From positions 1-9,415 of the forward strand of contig JBJOPY010000215.1 in the NCBI GenBank assembly GCA_046050405.1: 9,415 bases of DNA. The letters run 5' to 3'. This document shows positions 1 to 5,933 of the stretch, one piece after another. The position numbers and the translations under genes were made by a program. Every line of letters begins with the position of its first letter. Position 1 is the stretch's first letter. Below the pieces are notes generated by a model, which was given only the letters and a program-made list of their open reading frames with translations, was not told the DNA's origin and searched no databases. Origin of the DNA: JADKCL01 sp046050405 (lineage in GTDB: Bacteria; Bacteroidota; Bacteroidia; J057; JADKCL01).

Positions 1-755
1 CCTGTACGTACGATGCGGTAGCTGTTGTGGCGTTCCCCTTCGAAACTGAGGACGACATCGACCATGTGTTCCAGCACCTTTGGCCCGGCCAAGGCGCCGT
101 CCTTGGTGATGTGGCCGACCAGGAATACTGGGATCTGGGTCTCCTTCGCCAGGCGCATCAGTCGCTGTGCACATTCGCGTACCTGCGAGACGGATCCTGG
201 CGCGCTCTCTATAGTCGCCGAAAACACGGTCTGTATCGAGTCCACGATCAGGATGTCCGGCCGATGATCCTTGTGAAACTGGAGGATGCGCTCCAGATGC
301 GTCTCCGCCGCCAGCAGCAGGGAAGGGTTCTCGTGGGGAATCCGCGTGGCACGCATCTTGATTTGCTTCTCGGACTCCTCGCCAGAAACGTATAGCACCT
401 TCAGCCCCTTCAGTTGCAGTGCCAGTTGCAGCAGCAAGGTGGACTTCCCGATCCCCGGCTCCCCTCCCAGCAGGATCACCGATCCCTCTACGATGCCGCC
501 CCCCAGGACACGGTTCATCTCCTTGTCCGGTGTCTGAATTCGTCGCTCGCGGATATCGTCAATCTCGCTCAGGTGCCGGGGTTGCCCGCCGGTGTGGCTG
601 CTCGCGAAGGCCTCGATGGCCTTCGCCTTCGGACTTGCATCCACGATGTCCTCGACAAGGGTGTTCCATTCGCCGCAATTGTTGCATTTGCCTTGCATTT
701 TCGAGTGTTCGAAGCCGCAGGCAGTGCATTGGTAAAGGGTTTTGAGCTTGGCCAC
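1..755 (-). CDS. radA: DNA repair ATPase RadA/Sms, N-terminal part (gene runs off the left edge)
   Basis: RadA is a RecA-like, DnaB-type ATPase that helps process recombination intermediates and branch migration in the cytoplasm. The translation starts VAKLKTLYQCTACGFEH and has the family's N-terminal zinc finger: C10-x2-C13 and C24-x2-C27 followed by GEWNT. Walker A (GEPGIGKST) lies at residues 98-106 and Walker B (ILIVD) ends at D172. The RadA-typical GHITKDGALAGPKVLEHMVD segment follows at about residues 212-231. The window ends at YRIVRT, just before the expected KNRFG motif, so that motif and the C-terminal Lon-like domain are outside; 251 codons are visible of a family length near 450-460. 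The GTG start is chosen because family alignment begins there; no Shine-Dalgarno is seen. It lies 58 bases downstream of the ABC ATPase gene on the same strand, probably co-transcribed. A Met (M20) stands where a Trp is common in the zinc-finger loop. Confidence 0.97.
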   Translation of the reverse strand, partial: MAKLKTLYQCTACGFEHSKMQGKCNNCGEWNTLVEDIVDASPKAKAIEAFASSHTGGQPRHLSEIDDIRERRIQTPDKEMNRVLGGGIVEGSVILLGGEPGIGKSTLLLQLALQLKGLKVLYVSGEESEKQIKMRATRIPHENPSLLLAAETHLERILQFHKDHRPDILIVDSIQTVFSATIESAPGSVSQVRECAQRLMRLAKETQIPVFLVGHITKDGALAGPKVLEHMVDVVLSFEGERHNSYRIVRT

Positions 756-813
756 TGATTCGTTGATTGTTGTGCAATTTCACTGTCAATTTTCAATTCT
801 TCACCATCGCCTT

Positions 814-1542
814 CTAGCTTCTGGATAAGAATTTCTGGATTTCCGGGTCTGGGTGGGTGGTGAATTGTGCAGGGGTGCCGTTGAAGTGCAGTTTGCGGTC
901 ATGTATCATCACCACGCTCGTGGCGATGGTCTTGACGGTGAACATGTCATGGGTGATGATGATGCTGGTGAGGCCTTGTTCCTGGGCGAGGGTATTCATG
1001 AGTTCATCAATTCGGGAGGAGTTGACGGGATCCAGGCCTGTGGTGGGTTCGTCATAGAAGAGGTAACGGGGCTTGTTCACGATGGCCCGTGCGATTCCGA
1101 CACGCTTCTGCATGCCGCCCGAGAGTTCACTCGGGTATTTTGTGAGCACATCGCCAGGTTGCAGGCCGACCATTTCCAGGGCCTCCGCCACGCGATCCGT
1201 GATGGCAGCCTTCTTCAGCGTTCGTTCCTCGATCATGCGAATGCCGACGTTTTCCCAGACCCGAAGGGAGTCAAACAATGCAGCCGACTGAAACACCACC
1301 CCGAAGTCCTGCAAGACACGATTCCAATCCCGGGGACTGAACCGTGTCGCATTCTCCCCATCGATCCAGAGTTCGCCTTCATCCGGCTCCAGGAGCCCCA
1401 CGATCAGCTTCATCATCACCGATTTTCCAGTTCCGCTCTGGCCGATCACACAGAGTTTCTCCCCCGTGGGGATGGACAATGAGATCTCTTCCAGGATCAA
1501 TTGATCCTGGAAGCCTTTGCTGATCGCCCTTAATTCAATCAT
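814..1542 (-). CDS. ABC transporter ATP-binding protein, MlaF/MkL type
   Basis: This is a 242-residue cytoplasmic ATPase subunit of an ABC transporter. All nucleotide-binding motifs are intact: Walker A GQSGTGKS at 34-41, Q-loop Q85, signature LSGGMQKR at 140-147, Walker B YLFYDEP at 160-166 with catalytic E165, D-loop TGLDP and H-loop H198. The LSGGMQKRVGIARAI signature and the DEPTTGLDPVNS stretch match the MlaF/MkL subfamily, which powers phospholipid or hydrophobic-substrate transport between the membranes together with the permease MlaE and the substrate-binding protein MlaD. The length is normal for the subfamily. Its ATG overlaps the stop of the upstream oxidase gene (ATGA), indicating translational coupling. 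No MlaE-like permease or MlaD gene is adjacent in the window, which is unusual; partners must be elsewhere or upstream genes were rearranged. Family assignment is firm; substrate is inferred. Confidence 0.93.
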   Translation of the reverse strand: MIELRAISKGFQDQLILEEISLSIPTGEKLCVIGQSGTGKSVMMKLIVGLLEPDEGELWIDGENATRFSPRDWNRVLQDFGVVFQSAALFDSLRVWENVGIRMIEERTLKKAAITDRVAEALEMVGLQPGDVLTKYPSELSGGMQKRVGIARAIVNKPRYLFYDEPTTGLDPVNSSRIDELMNTLAQEQGLTSIIITHDMFTVKTIATSVVMIHDRKLHFNGTPAQFTTHPDPEIQKFLSRS

Positions 1543-2654
1543 GGTGCATTGGAGATCACCGTCCGGCCACCAAACGGCTGTGTTTCCGGCAACCGCTCCC
1601 GACCCAGCAGCATCAAGGCTGCGGACTTGCCCATGAGCGGCCCCAGCAAGATGCCATGGCGGTAGAGTCCGTTCAAGTGAAAGATGGGGCGCCCGGGTTC
1701 CTGGATCAGCATCGGCAACCTGTTCAGGGTGGATGGCCGCAGGCCTGCCCAGATTTCCTGGACCTTCATTTCATCAATGGCTGGGATCACGGCATGGCAT
1801 TTTCGAAGGATGTTCAGGAGTCCGCCACCCGTATTGGAGGCCTCCAGGCCTTTTTCCTCAGAAGTCGATCCGCAGAGGATCCGGTCCATTTTCGGAACCA
1901 CGTAGGCATTTCCAAGTACTTTGCTCATGATGCGCACCTGTGTCCGTGGGAAATCACCAGGTGGTGTCTCCAGGCAGACCATTTCACCCCTGACAGGATA
2001 GATGCGATAGGGTAGTTGGGACTGGATGTCCTGCGATGGCACCCCCACGGCAAGCAGCACCTTGTCATAGGACTCCGTGCGGTCGTTCATTTTCAAGCTC
2101 ACCTTCCCATCGCCTTCCATTTGCCAGGCCCGGACGGCGGTCTGTGTGAGGAGGGTCACACTGGACTTCCGAAGCGATGCCACCAACCGTCCCACGAGCG
2201 CCCAATTGTCCACCTGGGTATCCTTGTGCGACCAGATCGCATGCCCAATGTTCTTGGAAACGAAGGGCTCCACCTCCTGTATGCTGCCACCCGTCAGCCA
2301 TTCGACCTCCAGGCCATGGCTTTGCTGAAATTGGAATTGACGGTGGAGGTAGGCGGCATCGTCGTGGTTCAGTGCGACTTCCAGTGAGCCGTGGTGGCGC
2401 AGCCCGATCTCCCCCAGGGATGGTGCGACCTCTTGGAAATACAGGTCTCGGCTGGCCAAGCCGGCCCTCAGCACCTCCAGCTCCTGGAATTCCAATTCAT
2501 GGACCGGGGCGAGCATACCGGCCGCCTTCCAGGTGGTTCCCCTGCCGGGTTCTCCCTTGTCAATCAAGGTGATATCATTCCCGTCTCCGAGCCTGCTCAG
2601 GTACCATGCGGTAAAGAGCCCTGCGGATCCTGCTCCGATGATGGCGATTTTCAT
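1539..2654 (-). CDS. FAD-dependent amino acid/amine oxidase, glycine oxidase (ThiO/DadA) family
   Basis: This 371-residue flavoenzyme belongs to the DAO family. The N-terminal Rossmann motif GAGSAG is at residues 7-12, with D32 ending the second strand to bind the FAD ribose. The RGTTWKAAGMLAP segment (38-50) matches the GxxxAAGMLAP signature of glycine oxidases. Other family motifs are YPVRGEMV (strand next to the substrate site), WAGLRPST (302-309) and GLYRHGILLGP (329-339). R306 and R332 align by motif with the arginines that hold the substrate carboxylate or line the active site in Bacillus glycine oxidase. The expected reaction is oxidative deamination of a small amino acid to imino acid and peroxide, which in ThiO feeds dehydroglycine to thiazole synthesis. 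No thiamine gene is nearby, so a DadA-like or sarcosine-oxidase-like role remains possible. The start ATG gives MKIAIIGAGSAG, normal spacing for the family. The stop overlaps the downstream ABC ATPase start. Confidence 0.88.
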   Translation of the reverse strand: MKIAIIGAGSAGLFTAWYLSRLGDGNDITLIDKGEPGRGTTWKAAGMLAPVHELEFQELEVLRAGLASRDLYFQEVAPSLGEIGLRHHGSLEVALNHDDAAYLHRQFQFQQSHGLEVEWLTGGSIQEVEPFVSKNIGHAIWSHKDTQVDNWALVGRLVASLRKSSVTLLTQTAVRAWQMEGDGKVSLKMNDRTESYDKVLLAVGVPSQDIQSQLPYRIYPVRGEMVCLETPPGDFPRTQVRIMSKVLGNAYVVPKMDRILCGSTSEEKGLEASNTGGGLLNILRKCHAVIPAIDEMKVQEIWAGLRPSTLNRLPMLIQEPGRPIFHLNGLYRHGILLGPLMGKSAALMLLGRERLPETQPFGGRTVISNAP

Positions 2655-2896
2655 TCTGGGAAAGGAGCTGAACGAATTGACTTTTCTTCATTTCTCGCGG
2701 CAAGCCCACTCGCTCTGGCCACCTGTACAAAAGTGCGGTTTGGAAAAACGATCGAATCATGAAACTCTTGTGTGGGGCTCCTTGCAACGAGCATCTTACT
2801 GTCCCGATTGATCGGCCGGTTTTCACGCATCGATTCAAAGTTGGCAATGTTTTGAAGATCAAACAAGGCTGGCGGCATTCGATTCTTGGATTCCAT
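2651..2896 (-). CDS. Doubtful small ORF (81 aa) overlapping the oxidase start
   Basis: An 81-codon reading frame starts ATG (MESKNRMPPALFD) and ends with a TGA that overlaps the ATG of the flavin oxidase by four bases. That is the same ATGA arrangement seen at the next junction of this gene run, and it is the only reason to list it. The product matches no family I know, has no signal peptide or membrane segment, and is arginine- and asparagine-rich. It has no Shine-Dalgarno. An open frame of this size is not rare by chance here. It may simply be the 5' leader of the oxidase transcript. Confidence 0.15.
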   Translation of the reverse strand: MESKNRMPPALFDLQNIANFESMRENRPINRDSKMLVARSPTQEFHDSIVFPNRTFVQVARASGLAARNEEKSIRSAPFPE

Positions 2897-3030
2897 GAAT
2901 CTGGCCTTGCCGTTCTCCGCCGTGTCGCCCCTTCAAAGTTCAGGTTCAATGGAAGGGGAAGGGGCAGACGGGATGAAAGGGACGGCATGCTGGGAGGAGA
3001 CCCAGCTCGCGAGGTGTGGGCGGTAAGGGT

Positions 3031-3065
3031 TCCCCACCCGGCGGGGATCCGACGTTCTCGTCGGA
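3031..3065. other. Two abutting hairpins in the intergenic region
   Basis: The first inverted repeat is TCCCC (3031-3035) with GGGGA (3043-3047) around a 7-base loop. The second begins at the next base: TCCGACG (3048-3054), loop TTCT, CGTCGGA (3059-3065), a perfect 7-bp GC-rich stem. Neither is followed by a T-run on either strand, so they are not classic intrinsic terminators. They could be part of a structured RNA, a DNA protein-binding site or a factor-dependent transcription end. I see the stems directly; the function is unknown. Confidence 0.4.
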
Positions 3066-3617
3066 CAAATTGTACCGCTGCTGGAGGGTCAAGCATCGAA
3101 CCGTTCTGCAAACAGAGTGCCCGATGCGCCAAGCCGAAGCCGTAGCAATGGCCTGGATTGTAAAGGGTTGCAAAAAATACTCGGGTGATCGCCTCAGGAT
3201 CGTCGCCGTAGGAGACCTGACGGCAGCAACCATTGACTGCCAGGCCAAGGGCGGCATCAAGGTCAAACTGAACTTCTCACCGACAATTCCAAGCCTCAGA
3301 AGGGGCTCAAAATGCGCGTCGAGAATCGCACCCCGACCGTCTTGACCAGAATGCCGGAATCCAAGGCACCGCCCCGTGTGAATACTGCGGTCAGGAACGC
3401 GAAGTCGATGCCACTGGCTTCATCTCATGGCATACCACAAGCACGTATTCTAAACTGTTCGGGCGAATTCTGCTACAAGCACCATCAGTGGTCTCATGGA
3501 TTCGAGGGGCATGACAGGCTCATTGTCGCTGAAACATCCCCCTCGAGTCAATGGCAATGCTGACGGGCAAGGTTGACGACAAACACAGCACTCCACGATC
3601 CAGGAGGACAAATTCGA

Positions 3618-3625
3618 TAATTTTG
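3618..3625 (+). promoter_or_regulatory. Bacteroidetes-type -7 box (TAATTTTG) before the lipoprotein gene
   Basis: The sequence TAATTTTG exactly fits TAnnTTTG, the -7 element of Bacteroidetes promoters. It ends only four bases before the ATG at 3630, which would place the transcript start at or next to the start codon, giving a leaderless message. No TTTG or TTG is present about 20 bases upstream where the -33 element should be, so the call is tentative. The same ten bases (TAATTTTGCC) occur in the carB promoter. Confidence 0.4.
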
Positions 3626-3629
3626 CCGC

Positions 3630-4313
3630 ATGCACCTCAGAATCTCCTCCATCTTCGTCACTGCCATCATGCTCACCACCATCTCTGCCTGCAATGTCGA
3701 TGACACCCGAAACTCCCGCCCGAACGGCATGCCAGTGGACTCGGCGAGAACCATTGCCAAGCATTCAGGGGAACATACAGGCATTCATCCCACGATTGCA
3801 GCCGGCAATACGCTCCCTCTCTCCGAACAAGTAGACCAATGGCAGCACGACCTCTTCCCGGATTACAAAATAGCAGAGATGGATCCCATGGAGGCCTACC
3901 CGAAATATGAGGGGGCCCAGGAAACCATCTTCCGTCGTATGCGCCGGGTGCGTCCCATTTCCAACAGCTATGGCAAGGCCGTATATCCCAGACTATTGAT
4001 GAAGGTCTATCGCTTCAGCTCCGGCGAGACCCTCGCCAGAGAGGTGGAAGCCTGGCTGAACACCCTCGGAAGTGCCACCAAGGGAATCCGATTGGGACAA
4101 GATGTCAGGTCTGTGAAGTCCCCGCCCCTGCTCTGCGCCGTGGTTCAAAATGATTTTCTGGTCGTGCAGACGGGATGTGTCTATGAAGGCGAGGAATGGT
4201 CGGCCAGTGTCTCCCGGTTTTTCGAGCGAATGAAGGCCATGGGAGCCGCCTATGCCTGGCAAGTCAAATGCGACGGCGGTGAGATGAGTTATGGGATCGG
4301 GGGGAGAAGCTGA
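3630..4313 (+). CDS. Hypothetical lipoprotein with a type II signal peptide
   Basis: The 227-residue product begins MHLRISSIFVTAIMLTTISAC: a basic N-terminus, a hydrophobic stretch of about 13 residues and a lipobox I-S-A-C with the lipidated cysteine at residue 21. After cleavage the mature protein starts CNVDD; acidic residues at +3 and +4 after the cysteine resemble lipoprotein surface-export signals described in some Bacteroidetes, which is only suggestive. Residues about 22-65 look like a low-complexity linker. The rest (PLSEQVDQWQHDLFPDYKIAEM to the end) appears to be one mixed alpha/beta domain with three further cysteines. I do not recognise the family and give no function. It is the only plus-strand gene in the left half, is transcribed alone, and converges on the M23 peptidase gene with 12 bases between the stop codons. 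The cleaved signal and good open length make it a likely real gene. Confidence 0.85.
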   Translation: MHLRISSIFVTAIMLTTISACNVDDTRNSRPNGMPVDSARTIAKHSGEHTGIHPTIAAGNTLPLSEQVDQWQHDLFPDYKIAEMDPMEAYPKYEGAQETIFRRMRRVRPISNSYGKAVYPRLLMKVYRFSSGETLAREVEAWLNTLGSATKGIRLGQDVRSVKSPPLLCAVVQNDFLVVQTGCVYEGEEWSASVSRFFERMKAMGAAYAWQVKCDGGEMSYGIGGRS

Positions 4314-4325
4314 ATTTCCCTCCCC

Positions 4326-5627
4326 TCAAATGCTTTCGGTGGTCTCTCGGGTGATGCGCTCCTTGGCTTTGGGTCTGGGAATCGCATTCAGCCTGGAAAT
4401 GATCTGGTCTTTGTAGATGGTGTAGGCGGGTTTGCAATCTGGCCGTATGGGATCGCCCTGCGGGAATTCTTCCTTGGTCGCATCCGTATGCACGCCATTC
4501 TTGATCATCTCGAAATGGAGATGCGGGCCTGTCGCCAGGCCGGTTTGCCCGACATACCCGATGGTTTGCCCTTGCTGGACACGAGTCCCCGCCCGGATGC
4601 CGGGCGCGAAGCCGGACATGTGCAGGTACCTCGTGGTGTATGTGCCGTTGTGCTTGATTTCCACGAAATTGCCACAACCACGGTTGAAGGTCGCCTGTAC
4701 CACCGATCCGTTCCCGATCGACCAGATGGGAGTGCCCGTTTCGGCAGCATAGTCTGTTCCCAGGTGCGGCCGCCTGATCTTCAGGATGGGATGGAAGCGG
4801 GCATGATTGAAGATGCTCGAGATGCGGCGAAACTGCAATGGCGCCTTCAAGAAGGCCTTCTTGAGGCTCAATGCATTTTCATCGAAATAGTCTAGGACCG
4901 AGTCTTGGTCGTACTTGACCGCATAGAAAGGCTTGCCGGCATGGTTGAAATATGCGCCCTTGATCTCCCCGATGCCTATGCGCTCGCCTTCCACCCACTT
5001 CTCCTCGAACAGCACCTTGAAATAATCGTCCCGCTGCAACTGGAAGAAATCGATCGACCAGGCATAGATCTCAGCCATGGCGATCGCCAGCTGAGGATCC
5101 AAATCGTTTTCGGTAAATGTATTCCAGAGAGAGGAAGAGATCACACCTCCTGCCGCTCGCTCGATGACCTGCAGCTTTTTGCTCCCCGCACGCACGCTGA
5201 CCTTGTCGCCGATTTCATAGACCAGGTAGTTCACCGGATCCTGCTCATAGATGAAGTACTTGACTTGGTCCAGCGAATCGCTGGTGCGAAGCAGGCAATA
5301 GGACTTGCCTGTACGGATCCTGGTCACATCCAGCAGGCCGGAGGATTTCTCCACCAGTTCTGCGACCACCTCCTGTGGGATGCCATTGTTGCCGAGAATC
5401 TCGGAAAGGCTTTCGGAAGGCTTGATTACACCGGTGCAGACATAGAGGCCGCCAATGTTGATGCCGTACTTGTGCGCCGACTTGTCAAAGTCCCAGAAAA
5501 TGCTCCGCTTGATGTCCCACAATCCCTCCTTCAGCTGCCTCGGGACGGGTTCAAGCCCTCCCCAAAACACCATTGCCAGCAGCAGAACTGCGATCAATCC
5601 TGCACCTATGAAGGAGAAATTCTTCAA
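4326..5627 (-). CDS. Membrane-anchored M23 family metallopeptidase (murein endopeptidase-like)
   Basis: The 433-residue protein is a probable periplasmic peptidoglycan hydrolase. A single N-terminal membrane segment (about 7-22, IGAGLIAVLLLAMVFW) without a clear cleavage site suggests a signal anchor. Residues about 62-115 resemble a LysM/OapA-like domain (VIKPSESLSEIL...IRTGKSYCLL). The middle (about 120-270) is the extended region seen in long Bacteroidetes M23 proteins, with FDENALSLKKAFLKAPLQFRRISS. The LytM-type catalytic domain spans about 278-385: zinc ligands H288-x3-D292 and H371, catalytic H336 and H369 of the HLHFE motif. All key residues are present, so it should be active, cutting stem-peptide cross-links. 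The start codon is TTG: an in-frame TAA lies four codons upstream, and the next ATG (codon 19) would remove half of the membrane segment. Divergent from carB, convergent with the lipoprotein gene. Substrate is inferred. Confidence 0.95.
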   Translation of the reverse strand: MKNFSFIGAGLIAVLLLAMVFWGGLEPVPRQLKEGLWDIKRSIFWDFDKSAHKYGINIGGLYVCTGVIKPSESLSEILGNNGIPQEVVAELVEKSSGLLDVTRIRTGKSYCLLRTSDSLDQVKYFIYEQDPVNYLVYEIGDKVSVRAGSKKLQVIERAAGGVISSSLWNTFTENDLDPQLAIAMAEIYAWSIDFFQLQRDDYFKVLFEEKWVEGERIGIGEIKGAYFNHAGKPFYAVKYDQDSVLDYFDENALSLKKAFLKAPLQFRRISSIFNHARFHPILKIRRPHLGTDYAAETGTPIWSIGNGSVVQATFNRGCGNFVEIKHNGTYTTRYLHMSGFAPGIRAGTRVQQGQTIGYVGQTGLATGPHLHFEMIKNGVHTDATKEEFPQGDPIRPDCKPAYTIYKDQIISRLNAIPRPKAKERITRETTESI

Positions 5628-5687
5628 TGCTTCACATTAGAACGCTGTAAGGTACCAAAAAGATCAATTAAAAAAACAAGTCCAAGG

Positions 5688-5760
5688 TTATCTACAGAAT
5701 CAATTCCGCTGTTTGATCAATGAACAAAGGGCAACGTGGATAAGTTTTCTACAGAAGCAA
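5688..5760 (+). repeat. Imperfect direct repeat carrying DnaA-box-like cores
   Basis: TTATCTACAGAATCAA (5688-5703) and TTTTCTACAGAAGCAA (5745-5760) match at 14 of 16 positions and are offset by 57 bases, between five and six helical turns. Between them lies an inverse TTATCCAC box. The conserved TCTACAGAA part extends past the 9-base DnaA-box core, so the repeat may be a binding-site pair for another protein. GATCAA motifs alternate with the copies. Confidence 0.5.
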
Positions 5761-5884
5761 CAAATTTTACACTTCGATCAACGGAATGGATCGCCCATTC
5801 GCAGGAGGATGGCTTCTGCGGCTGCAATCAGCGATGGATCCGGCCATCCAGGCTCCCAACCTCCATTACAAACTATCCACATCG

Positions 5885-5924
5885 TTTGTCAAATGCCCCT
5901 GTACCTGTAATTTTGCCAAAATTA
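5885..5924 (+). promoter_or_regulatory. carB promoter with palindromic -7 box (probable operator)
   Basis: TTTG (5885-5888) and TAATTTTG (5908-5915) are 19 bases apart, fitting the Bacteroidetes -33/-7 promoter pattern and placing the transcript start near 5920, about 14 bases before the carB ATG. The -7 box is the left half of a perfect inverted repeat, TAATTTTG-C-CAAAATTA (5908-5924). The -33 box is also in a small palindrome, TTTG-T-CAAA (5885-5893). ATCGTTTG occurs twice, at 5881-5888 and 5924-5931. Palindromes lying on both core elements suggest repressor control, for example by pyrimidine or arginine supply, but the regulator is unknown. Confidence 0.6.
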
Positions 5925-5933
5925 TCGTTTGAG

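Larger units (their letters stand above)
2655..3629. other. Long intergenic region (975 bases) without a convincing intact gene
   Basis: This stretch lies between divergent genes (oxidase on minus, lipoprotein on plus), so it should hold promoters for both. The only clear promoter-like box is the TAATTTTG just before the lipoprotein ATG. A pair of abutting hairpins sits at 3031-3065. From about 3110 to 3440 the plus strand reads like protein in pieces that change frame, suggesting a decayed gene or chance. No tRNA, rRNA, tmRNA, SRP RNA or RNase P signature was found. The open frames here are short, unrecognised and overlap each other on both strands. Confidence 0.6.
5628..5933. other. Divergent intergenic region between the M23 gene and carB; candidate replication origin
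   Basis: This 306-base region lies between genes pointing away from each other. It contains three 9-mers that differ by one base from the DnaA box TTATCCACA: TTATCTACA at 5688-5696 (plus), TTATCCACG at 5735-5743 (minus) and CTATCCACA at 5873-5881 (plus). A weaker TTTTCTACA is at 5745-5753. GATCAA recurs at 5662, 5715 and 5776, and an AT-rich run is at 5660-5678. Another CTATCCACA lies beyond carB at 8790-8798. Such a cluster could be an oriC or a DnaA-controlled regulatory region. No dnaA, dnaN, rpmH or parAB gene is in the window. The boxes are seen; origin function is inference. Confidence 0.35.

Noticed and set aside
2655..3000. TPP or glycine riboswitch in the leader of the ThiO-like oxidase
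   Set aside because: A short GAACCTGA-like string occurs on the minus strand near 2940, but the rest of the TPP aptamer (CTGAGA, the other conserved helices) is absent, and no glycine-riboswitch core was seen.
2575..3132. 185-codon minus-strand open frame overlapping the oxidase start
   Set aside because: It overlaps about 80 bases of the clearly real oxidase gene in another frame, and its product is arginine/proline-rich without any recognisable motif; it looks like a shadow frame.
3016..3345. 109-codon plus-strand frame with GTG start
   Set aside because: No family match, no promoter or start context, and its N-terminal part runs through the two hairpins. Only its middle looks coding-like, which is reported as a possible decayed gene instead.
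3497..3517. Resemblance to the tmRNA 5' end (GGATTCGAGGGGCATGACAGG)
   Set aside because: Only a partial match: the GACGGG core is not intact, there is no acceptor stem partner, no tag reading frame and no tRNA-like 3' end with CCA.
3602..3607. AGGAGG as a Shine-Dalgarno for the lipoprotein gene
   Set aside because: It lies 22 bases before the ATG, too far for the ribosome, and there is no closer in-frame start.
4314..4325. Terminator between the converging lipoprotein and M23 genes
   Set aside because: Only 12 bases separate the stops and they contain no hairpin; the two transcripts must end inside each other or by another mechanism.
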